This document shows, piece after piece, positions 1 to 7,234 of a stretch of 21,752 nucleotides of DNA; positions within the stretch are counted from its first letter, which is position 1, and each line of letters starts with the position of its first letter. This DNA comes from CAYRHS01 sp964424125 (GTDB lineage: Bacteria > Actinomycetota > Acidimicrobiia > IMCC26256 > JAOSJL01). The stretch lies in the NCBI GenBank assembly GCA_964424125.1, contig CAYRHS010000035.1, forward strand, positions 1 to 21,752, read 5' to 3'. Made by a program: the position numbers and the translations under genes. The notes below the pieces were generated by a model. That model saw only the letters and a list, made by a program, of their open reading frames with translations, was not told the origin of the DNA and made no database searches.

Positions 1-1398
1 CGAGAACGGCCAGAGCCACGACGAGAACCACGTGTCGAGCACGTCCTCGTCCTGGCGGAGCGAGCGGCTCGCGCACTTCCGGCAGCCCCTGGGGTCCTCG
101 ACGCTGACGATCTCCTCGCCGCAGTCGTCGCAGTACCAGGCCGGGATCCGATGTCCCCACCAGATCTGGCGGCTGATGCACCAGTCGCGAAGCTGCTCGA
201 GCCAGTCGAAGTACAGCTTCTCCCATCGCTGGGGCACGAACCTCGTCCGATTCTCGCGGACGGCCTCGATCGCCGGGACCGCCAACGGGGCCACCTTGAC
301 GAACCACTGGAGCGAGAGCCGGGGCTCCACCACCGTGTGGCAGCGGTAGCAGTGCCCCACGGCGTGATGGTGGGTGTCGACGGACACGAGCCGGCCCGCT
401 TCGGCCAGCGCCTCCTTGACCGCCTCCCGGGCGGCGAAGCGCCCCTCCCCCTCGAAGCGACCGCCGTTGGCGTTCACCACCGCGTTCTCGTCGAAGATGT
501 CGACGGCCGGGAGGCCGTGCCGCTGCGCGATCTCGAAGTCGTTCGGGTCGTGGGCCGGTGTCACCTTGACGGCTCCCGTCCCGAACGACGGGTCGACCGC
601 GTCGTCCGCGACGACGGGGATCTCGCGTTCCTGGAGCGGCAAGACGAGCATCCGCCCGACGACGTCTCGGTAGCGCTCGTCGTCGGGATGCACGGCGACG
701 CCGGTGTCGCCGAGCATCGTCTCCGCCCGGGTCGTCGCGACCTCGATCACACCGTCGCCCTCCGCGAACGGATACGCGATCGTGACGAGTTCGCCCTCCA
801 CGTCCGCGTGCTCGACTTCGATGTCGGAGAGCGCGGTGTGACAGCGCGGGCACCAGTTGATGATGCGGTTCGCGCGGTAGACGAGACCCTCCTCGTAGAG
901 GCGCACGAAGACAACGCGAACGGCCCGTGAGAGCCCTTCGTCCATGGTGAAGCGCTCACGGGACCAGTCGCAGGACGAGCCCATGCGGCGCATCTGCTGC
1001 GTGATGCGCCCGCCGTAGGTCTCCTTCCACTCCCAGACCCGCTCGATGAACACCTCCCGCCCGAGCTCGTGGCGGTCGGTCCCCTCCTTCGCGAGCTCGC
1101 GTTCGACGACGTTCTGGGTCGCGATCCCCGCGTGGTCGGAGCCGGGGACCCAGAGCGCGGCATAGCCCTGCATGCGCTTGCGCCGGATCGTGGCGTCGAT
1201 GAGCGCGTGCTCGAAGGCGTGCCCCATGTGGAGCGACCCGGTGACGTTCGGGGGCGGGATGACGATGCAGAAGGGCTCGCCGTCGGGGTTCGTCTCGGGA
1301 CGGAACGCTCCCGCGTCCTCCCAGCGCTGGTACCAGCGCGCCTCTCCGCCCGCGGGGTCGTACGCGCGTGGGAAGTCGGTCGCGGTCGCGCTCGGCAT
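1..1398 (-). CDS. valS: Valyl-tRNA synthetase, N-terminal part (cut by window edge)
   Basis: Charges tRNA-Val with valine in the cytoplasm (class I synthetase with an editing domain). The frame is open from ATG at 1398 to base 1, giving 466 residues; the family is usually about 850-900 residues, so the C-terminal half, including the KMSKS loop and anticodon-binding domain, lies outside. Visible signatures in order: an N-terminal YDP...RWYQRW segment, the class I HIGH-type motif PPPNVTGSLHMGHA at about residues 48-61, the editing-domain segment ATTRAETMLGDTG, and the late catalytic segment WCISRQIWWGHRIPAWYC, then DEDVLDTWFSS at the edge. It follows clpX after 84 nt in the same direction. A TACACT element 8 nt before the ATG suggests its own leaderless promoter. 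The identification is secure. Confidence 0.96.
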   Translation of the reverse strand, partial: MPSATATDFPRAYDPAGGEARWYQRWEDAGAFRPETNPDGEPFCIVIPPPNVTGSLHMGHAFEHALIDATIRRKRMQGYAALWVPGSDHAGIATQNVVERELAKEGTDRHELGREVFIERVWEWKETYGGRITQQMRRMGSSCDWSRERFTMDEGLSRAVRVVFVRLYEEGLVYRANRIINWCPRCHTALSDIEVEHADVEGELVTIAYPFAEGDGVIEVATTRAETMLGDTGVAVHPDDERYRDVVGRMLVLPLQEREIPVVADDAVDPSFGTGAVKVTPAHDPNDFEIAQRHGLPAVDIFDENAVVNANGGRFEGEGRFAAREAVKEALAEAGRLVSVDTHHHAVGHCYRCHTVVEPRLSLQWFVKVAPLAVPAIEAVRENRTRFVPQRWEKLYFDWLEQLRDWCISRQIWWGHRIPAWYCDDCGEEIVSVEDPRGCRKCASRSLRQDEDVLDTWFSSWLWPFS

Positions 1399-1406
1399 CG
1401 ACCGTC

Positions 1407-1412
1407 AGTGTA
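1407..1412 (-). promoter_or_regulatory. Putative -10 element of a leaderless valS promoter
   Basis: On the minus strand the hexamer TACACT ends 8 nt before the valS ATG, so transcription would begin at or within about 2 nt of the start codon. There is no Shine-Dalgarno sequence between them. No good -35 hexamer is seen 17 nt upstream. The same hexamer recurs upstream of tRNA-Arg and at the 5' end of tig in this window. Inferred from position and motif only. Confidence 0.5.
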
Positions 1413-1482
1413 CGAGGACGGTCCCCCGCGCCTTCGACGCGTTCACGGCGCGTCGTAGACGACGCTCATGAACGCACCGAGG

Positions 1483-2733
1483 TCAGGCGGAGCGGCGGCG
1501 CTCCCCCTCCTCGAGCGTGGGGGTGATGCGGCCGGCGACGACGTCTTCGTCGATGACGCACCGGCTGACGTCGCCCCGGCTCGGGAGCTCGTACATCACC
1601 TCGAGAAGGACCTCTTCGAGGATCGCCCGCAGACCCCGGGCGCCGGTCCCGCGCTCGAGCGCCTGCGTCGACACTGCGTCGAGCGCCGCTTCGGAGAACT
1701 CGAGGTCGACGTCGTCGAAGTGGAAGAACTTCTGGTACTGGCGCACGAGCGCGTTCTTGGGCTCGACCAGGATGCGGACGAGCGCCTCTTGATCGAGCGC
1801 GTGCACGGCGCTCATGACGGGTAGCCGTCCCACGAACTCGGGGATGAGCCCGAACTTCAGCAGGTCCTCCGGGAGCGCCTGGGCGAGCACGTCACCGAGC
1901 TCCTTGTCCGCGGCCCGGCGGATGTCGGCGCCGAAGCCGACACCCTGGTTGCCGACCCGGCTCTGGACGATCCTGTCGAGCCCCGCGAACGCGCCACCGC
2001 AGATGAACAACACGTTGGTCGTGTCGATCTGAATGAACTCCTGGTGCGGATGCTTGCGACCCCCCTGCGGAGGGACCGACGCGGTCGTGCCCTCGAGGAT
2101 CTTCAGCAGCGCTTGCTGCACGCCTTCGCCCGACACGTCGCGGGTGATGGAGGGGTTTTCCGCCTTGCGGGCGATCTTGTCGATCTCGTCGATGTAGATG
2201 ATCCCGGTCTCGGCCTTCTTCACGTCGTAGTCGGCCGCCTGGATCAGCTTCAGGAGGATGTTCTCCACGTCCTCACCGACGTAACCCGCTTCGGTCAGCG
2301 CGGTCGCGTCCGCGATGGCGAAGGGGACTTTGAGCATGCGCGCCAGCGTCTGGGCGAGCAGCGTCTTGCCGCAACCCGTCGGGCCGATCAACAGGATGGT
2401 CGACTTCTGGAGCTCGACGTCGGGGTCGCCGTAGGCCCCCGCCTGCACGCGCTTGTAGTGGTTGTAGACGGCGACCGAAAGGACCTTCTTGGCCTGCTCT
2501 TGCCCGATGACGTAGTCGTTCAGGTACTCGTAGATCTCACGGGGCTTGGGCAGATCATCGAAGGTGACCTCGCTCGACTGCGAGAGCTCCTCTTCGATGA
2601 TCTCGTTGCAGAGATCGATGCACTCGTCGCAGATGTAGACGCCGGGACCGGCGATCAGCTTCTTGACCTGCTTCTGGCTCTTCCCGCAGAACGAGCACTT
2701 CAGCAGATCGCCGCCATCACCGAACTTCGCCAC
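1483..2733 (-). CDS. clpX: ATP-dependent Clp protease ATP-binding subunit ClpX
   Basis: AAA+ unfoldase that recognises tagged proteins and threads them into the ClpP chamber. 416 residues, normal family length. The N-terminal zinc-binding domain has Cys13, Cys16, Cys35 and Cys38. The Walker A motif GPTGCGKT is at 117-124, the GYVGED pore loop at about 150, and Walker B IIYIDEID at about 178-185. The ClpP-contacting IGF-type loop appears as VGFG near 265, followed by the PEFVGRLP box near 298 and the sensor-2 segment GTGARGLR near 363. Start is GTG at 2733, preceded by a purine-rich GGGGGAG ribosome site. It lies 22 nt downstream of clpP in the same direction, as in most tig-clpP-clpX operons. 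Identification secure. Confidence 0.98.
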   Translation of the reverse strand: MAKFGDGGDLLKCSFCGKSQKQVKKLIAGPGVYICDECIDLCNEIIEEELSQSSEVTFDDLPKPREIYEYLNDYVIGQEQAKKVLSVAVYNHYKRVQAGAYGDPDVELQKSTILLIGPTGCGKTLLAQTLARMLKVPFAIADATALTEAGYVGEDVENILLKLIQAADYDVKKAETGIIYIDEIDKIARKAENPSITRDVSGEGVQQALLKILEGTTASVPPQGGRKHPHQEFIQIDTTNVLFICGGAFAGLDRIVQSRVGNQGVGFGADIRRAADKELGDVLAQALPEDLLKFGLIPEFVGRLPVMSAVHALDQEALVRILVEPKNALVRQYQKFFHFDDVDLEFSEAALDAVSTQALERGTGARGLRAILEEVLLEVMYELPSRGDVSRCVIDEDVVAGRITPTLEEGERRRSA

Positions 2734-2755
2734 GTCTCCCCCTCGTCGACGACGT

Positions 2756-3337
2756 TCAACCAGCCGCGGACACTGCCGCGAGCTCTCGGGTCGAGATCAC
2801 CTCGTCGATGATGCCGTATTCGTGGGCCTCATCGGCGCTCATGATGAAGTCGCGGTCGGTGTCCTTGGCAACCCGCTCGAGCGGCTGACCGGTGTGGTCG
2901 GCGAGGATCTTGTCGAGGAGGTCACGCATCCGGATGATCTCGCGGGCCTGGATCTCGATGTCGACCGCCTGCCCACCGGCGCTGCCGTGGGGTTGGTGGA
3001 TGAGGATGCGAGCGTGGGGCAGGCAGAACCGCTTCCCTTGCTGACCGGCGGCCAGCAGCACCGCCGCAGCCGAGGCGGCCTGGCCGACGCAGATCGTCTG
3101 CACCTCGGGCTTGATGTAGCGCNNNNNNNNNNAGATCGAGATGTCCTTGTCGGGATCCTCGCTATCGAGGTGGAGGAGCTGGGCGATCATCAGGTTCGAC
3201 ACCGCGTCGTCGATCGGCGTCCCGAGGAAGATGATCCGTTCCTTGAGCAACCGGGAGTAAATGTCGAACGCACGCTCGCCACGGTTGGTCTGCTCGACGA
3301 CCGTGGGGACGAGGTAGTTGCGGATCGGATCGTTCAC
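2756..3337 (-). CDS. clpP: ATP-dependent Clp protease proteolytic subunit ClpP (internal assembly gap)
   Basis: Serine peptidase that forms the barrel degraded substrates enter through ClpX. The reading frame is about 193 residues as assembled, with 10 N after DKDISI. The active-site serine is in GQAAS, the histidine in ARILIHQP, and the aspartate in the DRDFIMSADEA segment. The gap falls where the family has the glycine-rich oxyanion loop (usually INSPGG) and the following helix, so about 15 residues more than the N run allows appear to be missing; the frame resumes correctly at RYIKPEVQT. Start is GTG at 3337, overlapping the tig stop as GTGA, which implies translational coupling. Only one clpP is present here, whereas Mycobacterium and Streptomyces carry a clpP1-clpP2 pair. 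Confidence 0.95.
   Translation of the reverse strand: MNDPIRNYLVPTVVEQTNRGERAFDIYSRLLKERIIFLGTPIDDAVSNLMIAQLLHLDSEDPDKDISIXXXXRYIKPEVQTICVGQAASAAAVLLAAGQQGKRFCLPHARILIHQPHGSAGGQAVDIEIQAREIIRMRDLLDKILADHTGQPLERVAKDTDRDFIMSADEAHEYGIIDEVISTRELAAVSAAG
3123..3132. other. Assembly gap (10 N) inside clpP
   Basis: Ten unknown bases. From the conserved ClpP family the true missing stretch is probably near 55 nt, because the residues between DISI and the Arg-Tyr-Ile-Lys segment normally number about 19 rather than the 4 allowed here. The difference is a multiple of three, which fits the frame being kept on both sides. Confidence 0.9.
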
Positions 3338-4782
3338 GCTTCGTCGTCCTCCGTCGTCTCGCTGTCGCTACTGCCGTGTTCGGTCTCTGCTTCGGACTCT
3401 GCTTCGGACTCGGTCGGCAGCTCGAGGTCGAGTGCGTTCCCCGCCGGGTCGACCGCCTGGGCGTTCTCGACGAGGAACTGCAGCGCCTTCCCTCGGGCCA
3501 CCTCAGAGCGTAGTTCGTCGAGGACCCCACGCTGGTCGAGATCCTTGTGCACCTTGGCGGGCTTCTCGTCGAGTCGCTCTGCCAGTCGCTCGACCTCCGC
3601 GTCGACTTCCGCGTCGGTCACCTCGATCTCCTCCTGGGCGACCACGGAGCGCAGCGCGAGATCGGCGCGAACCGCCTGGGCTGCACCGCCGCGCGCGCCG
3701 GCCAGGAACGCTTCGGGTTCCTGTCCCGTCGCCTGGAGGTACTGCTCGAGGCTCACGCCCTCGGGCAGACGGTGCGCGAGATCGTGCAAGCGGCGCTGGA
3801 CCTCCTGGTCCACGAGGGCCTCGGGGGGCTCCAGCCCGACGAGCTCGGCCACCGCTTCGAGAACCTTGTCGCGCAGCGCGACCTGCGCCTGGAGCTTGGC
3901 GTAGGTCTCGAGCCGCGCGCGGACGTCTGCACCTAGCTCGGCGATCGTGTCGAACTCGCTCGCCTCCGACGCGAACTCGTCGTCGCCTGCGGGCAGCACC
4001 TTGCGCTTGGTCTCCTTCACGAGGACCTGGAACGAGACCTCGTCGCCCGCGTGCTCGCCCGCAGTCGCCGGCAGGGTGGCGTTGAACTTCAAGATCGCCC
4101 CCGGCCGCTCTCCTCGCAGCTCGTCGTCGAGCTCGGGGACCACCCGCCCGGAACCGACCTCGTAGAGGTAGTCGGTCGAGGTGAGACCGTCGATGACCTC
4201 GTCGTGGACATAGCCCTGCACGTCGATCGAGGCGAAGTCGCCGTCTACGAGGGGGGTGCTGGAGTCCTCGAGCTCGGCGAAGCGCTCCCGCAGCTGGTCG
4301 ATCTGCGCGTCGACGGCTTCGTCGTCGATCTCGGGGACCTCGAGCGTGACCTGGAGATCCTGGTAACCGGAGATCGTGACCTCGGGCCGGAGCTCGACGA
4401 CGGCGTCGAACTCGACGTCGCCCTCTTCCTCGCCCGCCGTGATGTCGATCTCGGGCGCGGCGATCGTGTCGAGCTGCTCCGCGCCGACGGCCTCGGTGTA
4501 GTACTCGGGGATCGCGTCGCGGAGCGCCTGCTCACGGGCCACCCCTGCGCCGAACTGGGCCTCGAGGAGCTTGCGCGGCGCCTTGCCGGGGCGGAAGCCC
4601 GGGATCTTCACCTCCTGGGCGAGCTTGCGGAACGCAGCGTCGACCGCGCGCTCGAACCGGTCGGCGGGAACGGCGACGTGTAGGCGGACCTTGTGGCCCT
4701 CGACGGTCTCGACGGAGGTCTCCAGAGAGCGCAGAGTGTACCGGTGCGCCTCTCGGACCCGGTTACTCACGGACACGAGCAC
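3334..4782 (-). CDS. tig: Trigger factor, ribosome-associated chaperone and prolyl isomerase
   Basis: Binds the ribosome exit tunnel and protects nascent chains. Visible domains, numbered from GTG 4782: ribosome-binding N-domain with the signature GFRPGKAP at 62-69, FKBP-type peptidyl-prolyl isomerase domain at about 165-260, the helical chaperone C-domain at about 265-445, and an acidic Ser/Glu-rich tail at about 455-482. It is the first gene of the tig-clpP-clpX block and its TGA overlaps the clpP GTG. The start is uncertain. Family similarity begins at LETSVETVEG, which would mean a CTG start at 4725, while GTG codons at 4782, 4776 and 4770 add a 15-20 residue extension with no clear ribosome site. 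A TACACT hexamer lies between these choices. The longest frame is given here. Confidence 0.95.
   Translation of the reverse strand: MLVSVSNRVREAHRYTLRSLETSVETVEGHKVRLHVAVPADRFERAVDAAFRKLAQEVKIPGFRPGKAPRKLLEAQFGAGVAREQALRDAIPEYYTEAVGAEQLDTIAAPEIDITAGEEEGDVEFDAVVELRPEVTISGYQDLQVTLEVPEIDDEAVDAQIDQLRERFAELEDSSTPLVDGDFASIDVQGYVHDEVIDGLTSTDYLYEVGSGRVVPELDDELRGERPGAILKFNATLPATAGEHAGDEVSFQVLVKETKRKVLPAGDDEFASEASEFDTIAELGADVRARLETYAKLQAQVALRDKVLEAVAELVGLEPPEALVDQEVQRRLHDLAHRLPEGVSLEQYLQATGQEPEAFLAGARGGAAQAVRADLALRSVVAQEEIEVTDAEVDAEVERLAERLDEKPAKVHKDLDQRGVLDELRSEVARGKALQFLVENAQAVDPAGNALDLELPTESEAESEAETEHGSSDSETTEDDEA
4735..4740 (-). promoter_or_regulatory. Possible -10 element near the tig start
   Basis: TACACT on the minus strand, in a CGGTACACT context nearly identical to the one before tRNA-Arg at 8991. 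If used, transcription would begin near 4728, only a few nucleotides before the CTG at 4725 where trigger factor similarity starts. It lies inside the longest tig reading frame, so it competes with the upstream GTG start choices. Motif evidence only. Confidence 0.35.
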
Positions 4783-4883
4783 GGTGGGGCCGTCTTCACC
4801 GGCGGCTCCGCAGGGAGGAACGGTTGCAGCCTCCTCGGCGGGGACGGAAACTGCGGTGAACGAGACCCGGGAGTGAGCAAGCA

Positions 4884-6107
4884 GTGGACGTGACGGGGCC
4901 CGGTCAGCCCTACCCCACCCGCCGAGCCACCCAGGACGCCTTCGCGGCGCACGTCTCGGCCGGGAAGGTCGCCGCGTTCGAGGCGCTCGGCGTCGACCTG
5001 GTGATGGGAGAACGAGCAGGGGCGATCTTCACCGACGCCTTCGACGGCCGGCGGTGGCTGAACTGCCACTGCAACGGCGGGGTGTTCAACCTCGGGCACC
5101 GCAACCCGCGGGTCCTCGAAGCGCTCCGGGCCGCGCTCGACCATCTCGACGTGGGCAACCACCACCTCGTCTCCGGCCACCGAGCGAAGCTCGCCGAGCG
5201 CCTCGCGGCCACGACCGACGACCGTCTCCCGGGCGTCGTCTTCGGCGTGAGCGGTGGCGAGGCCATCGACGCGGGGATCAAGGCGGCCCGTGCCGCGACA
5301 GGGCGCTCGACGATCGTCTCGGTGCGCGGCGGCTACCACGGCCACACGGGCCTCGCCCTCGCCGCGGGCGACCCCCAGTACCGCGAGCCGTTCGGGCCGA
5401 ACCCGCCGGGCTTCGTCCAGGTCCCCTTCGACGACCTGCCCGCGATGGACGCGGCGATCGGCCACGACACCGCCGGCGTCCTCCTGGAGCCGATCCCGGC
5501 CACGCTCGGCATGCCGATCGCCGCCGACGGCTACCTCGCCGGCGTCGAGGCGCTCTGCCGCGAACGGGGTGCCCTCCTCCTGCTCGACGAGGTGCAGACG
5601 GGGCTGGGACGCACGGGCCGGATCTGGTGCCACCAACACGACGACCTCACCCCCGACGTGGTCGTGACCGGGAAGGGCCTGAGCGCCGGCCTCTACCCGA
5701 TCACGGCGACGCTGATGACACCGGCGGCCCACGCGGTCTTCGACGAGCAGCCGTTCGTGCACCTCTCCACCGCCGGCGGCGCCGAGCTGGGCTGCGTCGC
5801 GGCCACCACCGCGCTCGACATCATCGAGGAGCCGGGTTTCCTCGAGCGGGTCGAGGAGCTCGGGGAACGCTTCGAGAAGGGGTTCGCGTCCGCTCCGTTC
5901 ACCCTCAGGCGCCGGGGGATGTTCATAGCCCTCAAGTTCTCCGACCCCGACGGCGGTGTTGCCGCAGCCGGTGCTTGCTACGACGCGGGGATCTTCGCCG
6001 TGTTCGCCAACCACGACCGTTCCACGCTCCAGTTCCTGCCGCCGCTCGTGCTGTCCGACGGCGAAGCCGACGAGATCATCGATCGGGTCAACACCGCGCT
6101 GACGTGA
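4884..6107 (+). CDS. Class-III PLP-dependent aminotransferase family protein
   Basis: Fold-type I PLP enzyme of the class-III (ornithine/omega-amino acid) group, 407 residues. Visible cofactor residues: SGGEAID at 123-129 (phosphate-binding SGSEA position), Tyr151-His152 in YHGH stacking on PLP, Asp235 in LLLDEVQTG, and the Schiff-base lysine Lys264 in VVTGKGLS. The specific substrate cannot be read from sequence. This group includes omega-amino acid transaminases, glutamate-1-semialdehyde mutase and phospho-lyases acting on amino-alcohol phosphates. Start GTG 4884 has a GGGAG ribosome site 10 nt upstream; an in-frame GTG two codons later is a less likely choice. It diverges from tig across about 100 nt. 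Its TGA overlaps the GTG of the next gene (GTGA), so the two proteins are probably made together. Confidence 0.9.
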   Translation: MDVTGPGQPYPTRRATQDAFAAHVSAGKVAAFEALGVDLVMGERAGAIFTDAFDGRRWLNCHCNGGVFNLGHRNPRVLEALRAALDHLDVGNHHLVSGHRAKLAERLAATTDDRLPGVVFGVSGGEAIDAGIKAARAATGRSTIVSVRGGYHGHTGLALAAGDPQYREPFGPNPPGFVQVPFDDLPAMDAAIGHDTAGVLLEPIPATLGMPIAADGYLAGVEALCRERGALLLLDEVQTGLGRTGRIWCHQHDDLTPDVVVTGKGLSAGLYPITATLMTPAAHAVFDEQPFVHLSTAGGAELGCVAATTALDIIEEPGFLERVEELGERFEKGFASAPFTLRRRGMFIALKFSDPDGGVAAAGACYDAGIFAVFANHDRSTLQFLPPLVLSDGEADEIIDRVNTALT

Positions 6108-7027
6108 GCGGCGAGCTCGACATCGAGGCGCTGGATCGGGCCGTCGAGAACGCGCTCCGGTCCGCCGACACGTCGGGGCTGGAGATCATCGGCGCCGGCG
6201 AGATCACGCTCGTCGTGGGGTGGCGGGCCGCCGACGGGTCCCCGTACGCGTGCAAGCGGCTGCCCGTGTTCGACGACGAGCGCCGCTACGACTCCTACCG
6301 ACGGTGCTTCGACACCTACCTCGAAGCGCTGGCGGCACGCGGGACGCGGATCGTCGACAGCCGGCTCGAGCCCGTGCGCCGACCGGACGGGCGCGTCATC
6401 GCCTACTGCACGCAACCCGTCCTCGATGCCCGCACGCTCGCGCGGCGACTCAGTCGCGACGTGCGTGGTGAGGTCCNNNNNNNNNNCATCCTGCGGGACG
6501 CGGACGACGAAGCCGGGAGCCGGCTGCTCGAGGCCATCGTCGATCAGGTCGGGGTGACGGTCGACGAGCGCCTCGGCGTCGACGCGCAGCTCTCGAACTG
6601 GGCGCAGGACGACGGCGATCTCCTCTACCTGGACGTCACCACACCGCTCATGCGCGACGAGCACGGCGAGGAGCAGCTCGACACCGACGTCTTCCTGGCC
6701 GCGTTGCCCTGGGCGTTGCGCGGGGTGGTACGGCGGTTCGTCCTCGGCGACATCCTCGAGGGCTACTACGAGCCCCGCGGGGTCCTGCTCGACCTGGCCG
6801 GCAACCTGCACAAGGAGCGCCTCGTCCGCTGGATCCCCGCGCTGCTCCAGACGGCCAACGAACGCTTCGATCTCGACCTCACCGCCGAGGAGATCGCCCG
6901 CTACTACCGCCGCGACGCGCTGATCTGGGAAGCGCTGTTGCGGCTCCGACGCGTCGACCGCGTCTGGCAGCAGAAGGTCCGTGGGCGGACGTACCCGTAC
7001 CTCATCCCGGAAGGCCTCACGCGATAG
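6104..7027 (+). CDS. Uncharacterised kinase-like protein (possibly DUF6206), internal gap
   Basis: 307 codons as assembled, with 10 N at 6477-6486. I do not know its function; I recall similar actinobacterial proteins grouped as DUF6206, but cannot confirm this. The sequence has the order of motifs expected of an aminoglycoside-phosphotransferase/protein-kinase fold. An N-lobe strand pattern IIGAGEITLVVGW leads into YACKRL, with a lysine at the strand-3 position, then a helix YLEALAARG carrying a possible helix-C glutamate. A D-x4-N catalytic-loop-like segment DAQLSN is followed by LLYLDVTTP with a DFG-like aspartate. The usual His before the catalytic Asp is replaced by Val. Start is GTG 6104, inside the GTGA overlap with the aminotransferase, pointing to a shared pathway. 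The gap lies between the hinge and the catalytic loop. Confidence 0.8.
   Translation: MSGELDIEALDRAVENALRSADTSGLEIIGAGEITLVVGWRAADGSPYACKRLPVFDDERRYDSYRRCFDTYLEALAARGTRIVDSRLEPVRRPDGRVIAYCTQPVLDARTLARRLSRDVRGEVXXXXILRDADDEAGSRLLEAIVDQVGVTVDERLGVDAQLSNWAQDDGDLLYLDVTTPLMRDEHGEEQLDTDVFLAALPWALRGVVRRFVLGDILEGYYEPRGVLLDLAGNLHKERLVRWIPALLQTANERFDLDLTAEEIARYYRRDALIWEALLRLRRVDRVWQQKVRGRTYPYLIPEGLTR
6477..6486. other. Assembly gap (10 N) inside the kinase-like gene
   Basis: Ten unknown bases in the region linking the N-lobe to the catalytic loop. The frame continues on both sides, but the N run is the same length as the clpP gap and so is a placeholder; the true length is unknown. Confidence 0.9.
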
Positions 7028-7037
7028 CGGGACCCAT

Positions 7038-7053
7038 CGCCCGTTCCCGGGCG
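7038..7053. terminator. GC-rich hairpin between the kinase-like gene and tRNA-Pro
   Basis: A perfect 6-bp stem CGCCCG/CGGGCG with loop TTCC, starting 11 nt after the stop codon of the kinase-like gene and just before the tRNA promoter. There is no T-run, so it is a weak candidate for a terminator of the upstream operon. Confidence 0.3.
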
Positions 7054-7059
7054 TAGGCT
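7054..7059 (+). promoter_or_regulatory. Putative -10 element for tRNA-Pro
   Basis: TAGGCT, 9 nt before the first base of tRNA-Pro, implying almost no 5' leader. No clear -35 hexamer. Motif and position only. Confidence 0.35.
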
Positions 7060-7068
7060 CGCGAGCAC

Positions 7069-7142
7069 CGGGGAGTGGCGCAGCTTGGCAGCGCGCCTGC
7101 TTTGGGAGCAGGAGGTCGGGGGTTCAAGTCCCCCCTCCCCGA
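7069..7142 (+). tRNA. tRNA-Pro (anticodon TGG)
   Basis: Complete cloverleaf: perfect 7-bp acceptor stem CGGGGAG/CTCCCCG, D stem GCGC/GCGC, anticodon stem CCTGC/GCAGG with loop TTTGGGA (anticodon TGG), and T arm GGGGG-TTCAAGT-CCCCC. Discriminator A; the CCA end is not encoded. It decodes CCA and probably other CCN codons by wobble. Confidence 0.97.
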
Positions 7143-7163
7143 CCGGTTACCGTGGGCGCCCTC

Positions 7164-7234
7164 GCGGGTGTAGCTCAATGGCAGAGCCCCAGCCTTCCAA
7201 GCTGGTGACGCGGGTTCGACTCCCGTCACCCGCT
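7164..7234 (+). tRNA. tRNA-Gly (anticodon TCC)
   Basis: Complete cloverleaf: acceptor GCGGGTG/CACCCGC, D stem GCTC/GAGC, anticodon stem CCAGC/GCTGG with loop CTTCCAA, T arm GCGGG-TTCGACT-CCCGT, discriminator T, no encoded CCA. It lies 21 nt after tRNA-Pro, probably in the same transcript. Its last 9 nt overlap the 3' end of the esterase gene on the other strand. Confidence 0.97.

Noticed and set aside
151..930. 259-codon plus-strand frame opposite valS
   Set aside because: Antisense shadow; the minus strand carries uninterrupted valyl-tRNA synthetase sequence through this stretch.
4767..6014. 415-codon minus-strand frame opposite the aminotransferase
   Set aside because: Antisense shadow typical of high-GC coding sequence; no recognisable domain, and the plus-strand gene has clear PLP motifs.
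5054..7027. 657-codon open frame covering the aminotransferase in another frame
   Set aside because: The first 350 codons are a low-complexity Arg/Pro/Gly shadow of the aminotransferase; the real gene begins at GTG 6104.
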